This document shows, in pieces, positions 36,701-42,804 of a DNA stretch of 42,804 nt; within the stretch, counting starts at the first letter, position 1, and every line of letters starts with the position of its first letter. The notes below the pieces were generated by a model, which was not told the DNA's origin, searched no databases, and saw only the letters and a program-made list of their open reading frames with translations. The position numbers and the translations under genes were made by a program. The DNA comes from Brenneria sp. hezel4-2-4 (GTDB lineage: Bacteria; Pseudomonadota; Gammaproteobacteria; Enterobacterales; Enterobacteriaceae): assembly GCF_013155275.1 (NCBI RefSeq), contig NZ_JABJXS010000018.1, positions 1-42,804 on the forward strand, read 5' to 3'.

Positions 36701-39282
36701 TGATGGAAATATTCCTTTTGGTTAAAAACATAGCCTGGCAGGTTGCATTTTCGCCATCTTTCGGACAGCCTCCGTTGCCAATCTATAGCAATACCGTGAG
36801 TCCATAGCAATCCAAGTAGCGCAACCTCTCCTTCCTGAACCGGAACCGATCTCACCGCAACGAATCGTTCCCGGCTCGAGGGGTGACAGCCCAGCACAAT
36901 TTGCTCCATTGCACCGCTCAGGCCAAGATCGACACAGACTGTTTTTTCGACTCGTATCGCCTCGACACAATTCAGCATTTGCACCGGTTGAAGTAATTGC
37001 TCCAACCAATATTCCTTATTGCACAGCGCCGTCAGCGAAACCTTTTTTCCACTCAAATTAGAATAAATACGGGCATGAACTTGTTGGAAAGTTATCGTGG
37101 CAAAAATACGTTTGAGCGGCTCAATAGCCTTTGCCAACAAAGGACTATGGAACGCCTTATTTGTAAGCAATCGTTTTGTTCGACGCCCTTCGTTCTTCAA
37201 TTGTTGTTCAAGGGTATCAATGTCAGCATCACTTCCAGAGATGGCAACAAGATGCGATCCATTAATCGCCGCCACCGTTAGCGAGTTAAAAAGCCGGCTC
37301 CTCACATTTTTCTCTGTATCAAATACCGCCAACATAGCACCGTTGTCACAACGCTGTATCGCCACCGCCCGGCAGGCAATGAGACGAATGGCATCTTCAA
37401 AATCCCACAAACCGGCAATTGCGGCAGCTATCCATTCTCCCAGGCTATGACCAATATATGACGAAAAATGGACGCCTTCATCTTCCAGCATTTTTGCCAG
37501 CGAATATTGAATGGCAAACAATATCGGTTGTGCATAAAGTGTATGCTGCGTTGTGATATTTTTCTGGTAGTTCTTATCAAGCGCAACACATGCCAGGTCC
37601 TTAGGTATTCCAGGCTGAGACAAGAATTGCCGAATGCAACGCTCGAAATAATGTCTGAAAGCGGGGAAATATTCGTAATATTGGCCGGCGGCCCCTTTTA
37701 TATTTCCTCCCTGCCCTTCAATAATTAGCAACGCTTCAGCGCCTGACGCCACAGTTTGTATCGGCGTTCTAGGTGCAGATAACGAGGCTTTAAGTTCCTT
37801 GATTGTTTTCACCAGATGAAAACGCCGCACATTTTCCTGAGGGCGGCAAAAAATCATCGTCCCTGCAATATCCGCTACAGAACAGCTATCATTTTTTTCT
37901 AGCCAGGCCAGCAAATCGCACTCAAGAGACGCTAATGAAGACGCATTCCGGCTGCTCAACGGTATAAGATACGAGTGACCCTCATTTTGCTTCTCTACCG
38001 GCTGCTTTTCTGGTTCCGGATGAGCTTCGAGGATCAAATGGCAATTAGTTCCTCCCATGCCAAAGGCGCTTATCGCCGCTTTAGGACAAGAATTTTGATA
38101 GACAATGTTCTCCCGAGGTACGTATAACGACGTACTCTCAATATCCAATCTCGGATTGTATTCCCTAAGATACGGCGAACCAACTATGGTATTATATTTC
38201 AAAGACATAGCAACTTTTATAACGCCAGCGACCCCTGAGGCAGAATCCGTATGGCCGATATTCCATTTGACACCGCCCAAAGCATAACCAGCCCCAAATT
38301 CTGGCTGGTTATATACCAGGTCGAGTGCGGCAATTTCGATCGGATCGCCTAAAGCGGTTCCTGTCGCGTGGCATTCAATATATTCAACGTCTTTTGCTGA
38401 AACATTACTTTGTCGTAAGGCCTGTTGAATAACCTCACGTTGTCCTTCAATGCTTGGCGCCGTATATCCGACTTTCCTCGCCCCGTCATTATTGACCGCC
38501 CCTCCTTTTATCACCGCATAGATCGGATCACCGTCTGTCAGAGCATCGGCCAAACGTTTAAGTACCAAGATTCCTACGCCGCTAGCAGGAACAGTGCCAT
38601 CGCTTTCAGAGGAAAAAGGCCGGCATTGACCGTATTGTGAAAGGACGCTGCCTGTAACAAACTCATATCCCTGCCCTTGAGGAATATTGATGCTCGCGCC
38701 TCCCGCCAACGCAATGCCACTTTCGCCTATCGATAAGCTCCGACAAGCCTGATAAATGGCTACCAATGAGGAGGAGCACGCCGTTGAGAGCGTGTAAGCG
38801 GGACCTTGCAAGTTGAGATGATAGGCAACCTGGGTCGCAACACAATGATGGCTATTTCCTATTAATAAAGAGTACTGAAGATTTTCATCTTCGTAATAGG
38901 GCGAGTTAACAAGATTTTTTGTAAGGTATTGATTCGCGCCAACACTTAAAAATGTTCCAATCTTATTGTCGCTGAGATGCTCTGTGACATTGGCATCATA
39001 AAGCGCCATGACACTGTGTTGCAGCAACTGCCTCAATTGGGGGTCCATCAATTTGGCATCGCGGGGCGAAAGGTGAAAATAAGAGGCATCAAACATATAG
39101 GCGTTTGACAAAACACCTTCAGCAGGCACATTTCCTTTTTTCGCCGTTGCCAGCGGTATTTCAGTCGCAGTTTGATGGTGTTTGATCAGTTCCCAAAATT
39201 GCTCTTTATTTTCTGCGCCAGGAAATGAACAAGAGATCCCAACAATTGCAACATCGATAAAGCTTTTTTCGCTAAGGTTCAT
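33727..39282 (-). CDS. Type I PKS: KS-AT-KR-ACP-ACP-terminal reductase
   Basis: An 1851-residue polyketide synthase module. KS (about 8-430) has its active Cys in STACSSSLVA near 169, HATGT for HGTGT, and NIGHTDSASG. AT has GHSLGEW near 611 and AFHS, which point to malonyl-CoA. KR (about 1040-1270) has GGLGKVG, with the Ser in LMSSIST and the YxxxN in YAYVN, so it looks active. Two ACPs follow in tandem (LGGES near 1336, CGGDS near 1414). The carboxy end is a thioester reductase (TGAAGLLG near 1497, YARSK near 1652), which would release the chain as aldehyde or alcohol with NADPH. There is no dehydratase or enoylreductase, so a beta-hydroxyl is expected. It probably elongates the aminoacyl or peptidyl chain from the A-PCP protein encoded just upstream (55-base gap). 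Confidence 0.94.
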   Translation of the reverse strand: MNLSEKSFIDVAIVGISCSFPGAENKEQFWELIKHHQTATEIPLATAKKGNVPAEGVLSNAYMFDASYFHLSPRDAKLMDPQLRQLLQHSVMALYDANVTEHLSDNKIGTFLSVGANQYLTKNLVNSPYYEDENLQYSLLIGNSHHCVATQVAYHLNLQGPAYTLSTACSSSLVAIYQACRSLSIGESGIALAGGASINIPQGQGYEFVTGSVLSQYGQCRPFSSESDGTVPASGVGILVLKRLADALTDGDPIYAVIKGGAVNNDGARKVGYTAPSIEGQREVIQQALRQSNVSAKDVEYIECHATGTALGDPIEIAALDLVYNQPEFGAGYALGGVKWNIGHTDSASGVAGVIKVAMSLKYNTIVGSPYLREYNPRLDIESTSLYVPRENIVYQNSCPKAAISAFGMGGTNCHLILEAHPEPEKQPVEKQNEGHSYLIPLSSRNASSLASLECDLLAWLEKNDSCSVADIAGTMIFCRPQENVRRFHLVKTIKELKASLSAPRTPIQTVASGAEALLIIEGQGGNIKGAAGQYYEYFPAFRHYFERCIRQFLSQPGIPKDLACVALDKNYQKNITTQHTLYAQPILFAIQYSLAKMLEDEGVHFSSYIGHSLGEWIAAAIAGLWDFEDAIRLIACRAVAIQRCDNGAMLAVFDTEKNVRSRLFNSLTVAAINGSHLVAISGSDADIDTLEQQLKNEGRRTKRLLTNKAFHSPLLAKAIEPLKRIFATITFQQVHARIYSNLSGKKVSLTALCNKEYWLEQLLQPVQMLNCVEAIRVEKTVCVDLGLSGAMEQIVLGCHPSSRERFVAVRSVPVQEGEVALLGLLWTHGIAIDWQRRLSERWRKCNLPGYVFNQKEYFHQSTPATLRHKGKLPVAQWLYRDCWAIEPTSLKSCTTAEPLNEYRHWFRREHELFYIGFQDVDAITPEHLNIFLAEFKAISHECEMTAYVVISDSPQPLALQQQDCYRRALSSLCQVIPQENPGLSMKLLSYTGTLEHVLNADLSTVMNRANVLHIDTDRLWYKQYVPVDPSLKDPFVWPEQGYVLITGGLGKVGLILAAHIIAHSELNVVLTGRKYADAPIRPLYQLSESAITSIENDVAFEAIHHSERVFYASLCVTQQQDFQDLVERLNCRFGPIVGIAHCAGYTNPEGLMPLFSATESNIERHYQAKVDGMTSLTKICAKYEPEFCVLMSSISTVLGGIGLGIYAYVNQFMNEFVFTRCGAKTRWLSVSWDGWNLHDDPNLSNEVKQLAINNQDADEIFSSMFDLLSLRHFIVSTHNLHQRLAQWVSGPIPNGHTRHSLDRTQIAQIVREVFCRVLEVEEIDDHSNFFSLGGESVMFTSLMAEIKNSLGVALPLHEFMNIPTPEHIIDVITNTLGKTVVDRDRVSTVVKKIFVDLLHIDAVDEDSHFFDCGGDSLIFTQLSQCLRRKLGFELALHRFIDRPTVGRIVDLICPMDESDSGGEYNDLLLPDDLFPVEPLMNDARSDLNKVFLVTGAAGLLGSNLVLELLRNESVTRVVALVRAHDGQTAYQRVTTQLSRFAPEQELSKLSVISGDVSQPRLGLSDEDYQSVCENVTDILHNAARVNHILDYSSLKSTNTFSILEILAVASVFRPKNIHFVSTLAGVFELDERARYVEQLPSLSSRPQPQSNGYARSKWAAEVLLRQARERGFSINVVRPSSIVGHSTLGTFNAEHDHLWLFIKGCLQLGSFPDINNEINITPVDFMARLIIAICLSNKNKVYNVPNPNIGQMNDVFNILNRRGYVIHGADHKTWLIRDLAKVGKENALYPILSYYTYQNDDKPVISHDYRNVNVINTEEIMTGQGMKFPKPEEFIYKLVEFLDNDQFFTI

Positions 39283-39337
39283 ATTCTATATCTTTATTAA
39301 TTTGACAAATTTCCCTTGAAAAAAATTAGAGATTTAA

Positions 39338-41029
39338 TTATGAATAATAAGGCGATGATATTTTTGAGTTAATAAGCTCCGCTTGCTGCGAGATTGTGGC
39401 ACTCGTAAATAGTTCATTCATTTTTATTTTTACGTTGAATTTTTTTATCATCTCTCGATGAAGCTTCAACATTAACACTGAATTACCACCAACTTCAAAA
39501 TACTTATCATCATAACCAATATTTTTAGTTCCGAGTAATTTACGCCATATATCCAGAATGACGTCACATATATCCTCATCACCGATAAGGACAGGTTCAG
39601 TAGTAATATATTTTTCCGTCAAAACACTTACATCTACTTTACCATTGGTAGTCAACGGAAATAAGTCTATCTTTATTAGTCTGTTCGGGATCATATATTC
39701 AGGCAAACGAGAAGATAATTTTTTTCTTAACACATCTTCTTTCATTTCACACTGACAATAAAATGTCACCAACAGATCTCCCAACTCACCTTTATGAATA
39801 ATTGTTTTAGATTGTATGGCAGCATCTAAGGATGCCATTTCATTATCAATTTCACCTAGATTGATCCGAAACCCATGAAGCTTAATAGTATTATCTGCTC
39901 GGTGGGAGAAAATAAGCTGCCGATTTTCATCCCAATACGCAATATCTGATGTTTTGAAATACCGCTCACCAGACAAAAGAATAAAATTCCGATGGGTTAG
40001 CTCTTCGTCCAATAAATATCCCATCGCAACGCAATCCCCACCTAAGTAAATTTCACCGTTGGTGTTACTCTCTCTGATTTCTCTGCCTGACTGATCCATA
40101 AGCTTCAGTTTGGAATTGGCCAATGGTTTCCCTAAAGGTAAAGGATCCATCACTTCTTTTACTAACTGAGACACATTCCAGACTGACGCTTCTGACGGCC
40201 CATAGCAGTGCATCAACTCGTAATCCAACATGCTAAAATCTCGAGCAATAGCGTTTGGCTGAACTTGTTCGCCACCAAAATACAATCGTCTAAAACTTGG
40301 ACACCCTATAAAATTGGTTAACACGCCAGCATTCACTAAGGCGCTGGTTACAAAAGCCAACGTAATACCCTGCTGCCGTACAGTTTTTTGAAGCTCTTCG
40401 CGCTTTAAAAGAAGTTTGGGTGAAGTAAAGCAAAGAGAACCGCCTTTTAGCAACAGGCTCCATAGTTCAAACTGAAAAGCATCGAAAGAAATAGATGAGA
40501 ATTGAGCCATACAGTCATTTTCATTGATATCATCTTGAGTATTAATAAAACTCAAGATGTTATCATGACTCAACATAACGCCTTTTGGTTGTCCAGTTGA
40601 TCCGGAGGTAAAAATAACGCACATCAACTCATTATTCTGAGTAACTTGATGCTCAAAAGACGAGGATTCAAACAAAGAATCATAGCTAATAACCGGACAT
40701 TTCTGAGTATTTAATGGTCTATCGGATATGACCGCTTTTGCATATTTCAAGATCATCTCTTTACGAAGCTGGGGGTTGCGAGTATCGAGACAAGTATATG
40801 AACCAGAACTTTTTAACACCCCTAAAATACAAACAACAAGCTCAAAAGATGACTCTAAATGTAAGCAAATCAACTTTCCAGACATATTATTTTTTATTAA
40901 ATAATTAGCTACCTGAGTTGATTTTAAATCTAACTCAGAATACGTCATTCTGTCTGTATCATTTACTAGCGCAATATGCTGAGGAAACTTTTTAACAATT
41001 TTACCAAAACAATCAATAATCTTATTCAA
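39338..41029 (-). CDS. Stand-alone NRPS adenylation-PCP protein
   Basis: A 563-residue A-PCP didomain. A3 is FTSGSTGQPKG, A5 is MHCYGPSEAS, the A8 region is HGFRINLGEID and A10 has the catalytic Lys in TTNGKVD; the PCP serine is in VGGNSV near 527. Pocket residues by my alignment are DAFFYGCVWK, not a code that I can assign firmly; it is aliphatic-like (Ile/Leu/Val class) at low confidence. No C domain precedes it, so it can either start a chain on the PKS or receive a peptide from the NRPS terminal C domain. The start is a TTG at 41029 with AGGA about nine bases upstream; the next ATG would remove the first A-domain motifs. First gene of the operon. Confidence 0.9.
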   Translation of the reverse strand: MNKIIDCFGKIVKKFPQHIALVNDTDRMTYSELDLKSTQVANYLIKNNMSGKLICLHLESSFELVVCILGVLKSSGSYTCLDTRNPQLRKEMILKYAKAVISDRPLNTQKCPVISYDSLFESSSFEHQVTQNNELMCVIFTSGSTGQPKGVMLSHDNILSFINTQDDINENDCMAQFSSISFDAFQFELWSLLLKGGSLCFTSPKLLLKREELQKTVRQQGITLAFVTSALVNAGVLTNFIGCPSFRRLYFGGEQVQPNAIARDFSMLDYELMHCYGPSEASVWNVSQLVKEVMDPLPLGKPLANSKLKLMDQSGREIRESNTNGEIYLGGDCVAMGYLLDEELTHRNFILLSGERYFKTSDIAYWDENRQLIFSHRADNTIKLHGFRINLGEIDNEMASLDAAIQSKTIIHKGELGDLLVTFYCQCEMKEDVLRKKLSSRLPEYMIPNRLIKIDLFPLTTNGKVDVSVLTEKYITTEPVLIGDEDICDVILDIWRKLLGTKNIGYDDKYFEVGGNSVLMLKLHREMIKKFNVKIKMNELFTSATISQQAELINSKISSPYYS

Positions 41030-41526
41030 AATTAACCGTCCTAAAAATCATTTAAAGCCTATCAATAAAAAAGCAAGAATTATACTAATAACTTTTACAT
41101 ATCAAATTAAAAACCGATAGATAACAGAAGATAACAAAACCCTATAATAACCAATCAACATTTATTAAATGATATACAATTTTATCGCTCGGAATATTAA
41201 TACATGTAGTTATTGGTGTCTAGGGATTATAAAAAACAGGATTTTATACAAGTTCAATTTTTTATTTATTAGTTTGCGTTTAAACAATGAATATTAATAA
41301 AATCAATAAAAAAGTTAATCGTGGAATAAAAATTGCTTTTACATTTAATTCTACAAAAAACAAGAAATTAAGAATATTAAATTACGTTAAATGTAATTAA
41401 ATAAATTTAATCCTAAAAAGATATTTTTTATATTTATTTTATTTTTTATAAAATTTTAAATATAAATTAAATATTGTTTTTATAATATTATTATGTGATT
41501 AATAATAATGTGTTTGTTTAGACTTG
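41030..41526. other. AT-rich leader region of the NRPS/PKS operon, no genes seen
   Basis: About 500 bases of very AT-rich sequence with no convincing frame on either strand. It holds the candidate operon promoter (41079-41105). Such DNA is a likely binding ground for H-NS-type silencers, which is inference from composition only. Confidence 0.5.
41079..41105 (-). promoter_or_regulatory. Candidate promoter of the NRPS/PKS operon
   Basis: On the minus strand a perfect TATAAT (41084-41079) is preceded by TTGATA (41105-41100). The 15-base spacing is short, so an activator or another -35 may be used. The predicted leader is about 43 bases, ending in AGGACGG before the TTG start. Confidence 0.45.
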
Positions 41527-41650
41527 ATCTGACAGTTAACGATTATTTATACAGGTATCTGTCAGGTTATATCTGGCTTAAAATTTTTCAGTCCAAATAA
41601 TTTTTTCTTCAAACAATGTTTCCACCGATGATCTTGTAAGTACACTCGCT
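41527..41650 (-). pseudogene. IS481-family transposase carboxy end plus terminal repeat (right copy)
   Basis: Read on the minus strand, about 41650-41579 gives TRSSVETLFEEKIIWTEKF and a stop, a diverged IS481 tail. It is followed by a 40-base terminal sequence (41566-41527) matching the left copy at 26013-26052 in inverted orientation. It lies just upstream of the NRPS/PKS operon leader, so the operon is bracketed by inverted IS481 ends. Confidence 0.65.
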
Positions 41651-41656
41651 TTAATT

Positions 41657-41772
41657 TCATATGCTTTTTGAAATTTTTAGGTTTTCAGCCATCAGTCGGT
41701 ATTCTTCCAGCGTCAAGCTATTCAGGGATTCATGGAAATGCTTGCGGTTGTATTCGTTCAACAGCGTTATGT
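41657..41772 (-). pseudogene. IS3-family transposase 3' fragment
   Basis: The minus-strand frame ending in TGA at 41657 reads TLLNEYNRKHFHESLNSLTL and then EEYRLMAENLKISKS, an IS3-family OrfB carboxy end. It is cut off upstream. It is a different subtype from the fragment at 1-102. Confidence 0.75.
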
Positions 41773-42027
41773 GATTTCCCTGACATCATTCAGCGTCCAG
41801 GAAAAATACCCGCACTGGTTCAAACGCGGCAATCAGGGTAAACGCAGCCTCATCAGGCTGGCAGACAATACCGGAAACTCTGGCAGCACTGAGTGTCTAT
41901 GAGGAGTTGCCGTGATGCATGAGCTGGAAACGCGCTGCTGGGTCGCCGCCTGAAGATGGAGCTTCTGAATTATCACGTCGAGAGTCTGCTGGAACAGGCT
42001 GCAAAAGGTTAGAGTGGGGCACCATAA
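41773..42027 (+). pseudogene. Decayed coding remnants, family not recognised
   Basis: Several short plus-strand stretches still look protein-like but in shifting frames: KYPHWFKRGNQGKRSLIRLA (with a stop at 41898-41900) and, further on, LKMELLNYHVESLLEQAAKG ending in TAG near 42012. I cannot name the family; a dead insertion-sequence or phage gene is likely. They sit between the IS3 fragment and the island end arm. Confidence 0.35.
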
Positions 42028-42188
42028 AAAATGGCCTGTGAAATTTTTCTTTCCGCCGCGTAGGACTTTTACTCTGGATACCCGCTATTCTGAGAGAATC
42101 ATTAGAGACGAAAAAAAACCGTATCCCTTTGACAGCGATACGGTTTTCATGCATCCAGAAATGTATAAAAAATTCCGGAATAAATTAG
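42028..42188. repeat. Island end/attachment arm, copy 2, beside tRNA-Asp
   Basis: About 160 bases aligning with 20010-20184 beside the other tRNA-Asp, including the AAAATGGCCT block at the outer end and the terminator near the tRNA. In the ICE the copy is the int upstream region, so this copy may be what remains of an integration module whose int gene has been lost. Confidence 0.7.
42111..42147 (-). terminator. Terminator downstream of the rrn-linked tRNA-Asp, island-borne
   Basis: On the minus strand AACCGTATCG and GATACGGTT form a stem followed by T8. It now ends the rRNA operon transcript and stops it entering the island. Confidence 0.75.
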
Positions 42189-42265
42189 TGGCGGAACGGA
42201 CGGGACTCGAACCCGCGACCCCCTGCGTGACAGGCAGGTATTCTAACCAACTGAACTACCGCTCC
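42189..42265 (-). tRNA. aspU: tRNA-Asp (GTC), aspU-like, integration site of the NRPS/PKS island
   Basis: A 77-base tRNA identical to the copy at 20185-20261, anticodon GTC, CCA encoded. It lies about 250 bases after the 5S gene on the minus strand, as aspU does in E. coli rrnH, and is co-transcribed with the rRNA operon. Its 3' end is duplicated at 25685-25701. Confidence 0.95.
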
Positions 42266-42380
42266 ACCGATTCTTTTACGCGTATCGTCCTGATACCTGC
42301 CCTTAGGGCCAGCATTCCGCTGCTTAGACTCATCTCTTTGAGTCTGCCGATTATCAGATGTCACTCCGATAATCCGTGTT

Positions 42381-42394
42381 TGATGCCTGGCAGT
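42381..42394 (-). repeat. Partial copy of the 5S rRNA 3' end
   Basis: GATGCCTGGCAGTT repeats the bases at the 3' terminus of the 5S gene (42521-42534). It lies between 5S and tRNA-Asp and suggests a former second 5S gene or a duplication in this spacer. The spacer also contains an AAAAGCC/GGCTTTT hairpin near 42447-42463. Confidence 0.5.
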
Positions 42395-42521
42395 TTATGA
42401 ACCATTTCATGGTTCACCCTTCGGGCCGTTGCTCCGCAACGTTTAAAAGCCTGCGGCTTTTTTCCTACTCTCTATCGAGTAGAGAACCGCCCCTAGGATT
42501 TCACTGCAACTTCTTAATTTG

Positions 42522-42641
42522 ATGCCTGGCAGTTCCCTACTCTCACATGGGGAGACCCCACACTACCATCGGCGCTACGGCGTTTCACTGCTGAGTTCGG
42601 CATGGGGTCAGGTGGGACCACCGCGCTATCGCCGCCAGGCA
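42522..42641 (-). rRNA. rrf: 5S ribosomal RNA
   Basis: 120 bases on the minus strand from TGCCTGGCGGC to CTGCCAGGCAT, nearly identical to the E. coli 5S gene by recall, including CCGAACTCAG and CCCCATGTGAGAGTAGG. Complementary ends are present. Confidence 0.96.
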
Positions 42642-42755
42642 AATCTGTTTTATTCCAACCGTTACAGCTTTCTCTGTAACCACCGGAACCAATCTCAAAA
42701 CAAGCTGAATATCATTTATCTTCTGCGTCTCTCACCAAAACACCTTCGGTGTTGT

Positions 42756-42804
42756 AAGGTTAAGCCTCTCGGGTCATTAGTACTGGTCAGCTCAACGTAT
42801 CGCT
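42756..42804 (-). rRNA. rrl: 23S ribosomal RNA, 3' end (partial, runs off the window)
   Basis: The last 49 bases of the window are the complement of the 23S 3' terminus (minus strand ending GAGGCTTAACCTT, preceded by ACTAATGACC). The gene continues to the right. About 115 bases of spacer separate it from 5S. Confidence 0.9.

Noticed and set aside
25893..41650. The NRPS/PKS operon as a simple composite transposon with two identical IS481 copies
   Set aside because: Both IS ends are decayed and differ from each other in protein and DNA, and no target duplication is seen; the tRNA-Asp direct repeats explain the island borders better.
20185..42265. The whole interval between the two tRNA-Asp genes as one mobile element
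   Set aside because: It contains dnaQ, rnhA, gloB, mltD and yafD in the standard Enterobacterales order, so it is backbone with an island, not one element.
42014..42400. A 128-residue frame across the right tRNA-Asp, whose middle reads ERTGLEPATPCVTGRYSNQL
   Set aside because: This peptide is the familiar false translation of an antisense tRNA-Asp gene; the tRNA explains the sequence.

Overview
The window reads as an Enterobacterales chromosome, probably a soft-rot or plant-associated relative of Pectobacterium, Brenneria or Dickeya; the genus cannot be fixed from this sequence. The backbone is the block tRNA-Asp, dnaQ, rnhA, yafS, gloB, mltD, yafD, then tRNA-Asp, 5S and 23S rRNA. This is the same order as aspV to aspU/rrnH in E. 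coli, except that two islands have been inserted, one beside each tRNA-Asp gene.

Left island (about 1-20184): the integrase-proximal end of an integrative and conjugative element (ICE) beside the aspV-like tRNA-Asp. It carries the TIGR03757/TIGR03756/TIGR03755/TraG_N transfer genes, small ICE genes, a RadC-like JAMM protein, a ParA-like ATPase, a small putative ribbon-helix-helix protein, a MOBH relaxase (TraI) and a P4-type tyrosine integrase. Between traI and int lies a complete four-gene type II-A CBASS anti-phage operon (patatin phospholipase, DncV-type cyclase, E1-E2 fusion, JAMM peptidase), followed by a broken and a complete IS256-family element. The far left is scrambled by IS3 and IS66 debris around an orphan thiamine-diphosphate enzyme. 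The rest of the type IV secretion genes are not in the window.

Middle (20185-25674): ordinary housekeeping backbone.

Right island (about 25702-42188): a 16.5-kb, AT-rich insertion in the 3' end of the rRNA-linked tRNA-Asp. It is recognisable by a 17-bp copy of the tRNA 3' end at 25685-25701 and by the original rrn/tRNA terminator left stranded beside yafD. It holds a compact NRPS/PKS operon on the minus strand: a stand-alone A-PCP protein, a KS-AT-KR-ACP-ACP-reductase PKS, an A-PCP-C-A-PCP-C NRPS, a second peptide deformylase and a methyltransferase. Domain logic suggests the non-collinear order NRPS, then A-PCP, then PKS. That would give a short hydrophobic peptide (Val, a Val-like residue, then an aliphatic residue) extended by one malonate, beta-reduced, and released as an aldehyde or alcohol, which is a statine-like end. 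The extra deformylase is a candidate self-resistance copy of the target.

Both islands share about 160 bp of sequence immediately downstream of their tRNA-Asp genes, so they may have entered with related integration modules. Decayed IS481 ends in opposite orientation bracket the biosynthetic operon. This NRPS/PKS island is the best candidate here for an undescribed system; the CBASS operon belongs to a known type.
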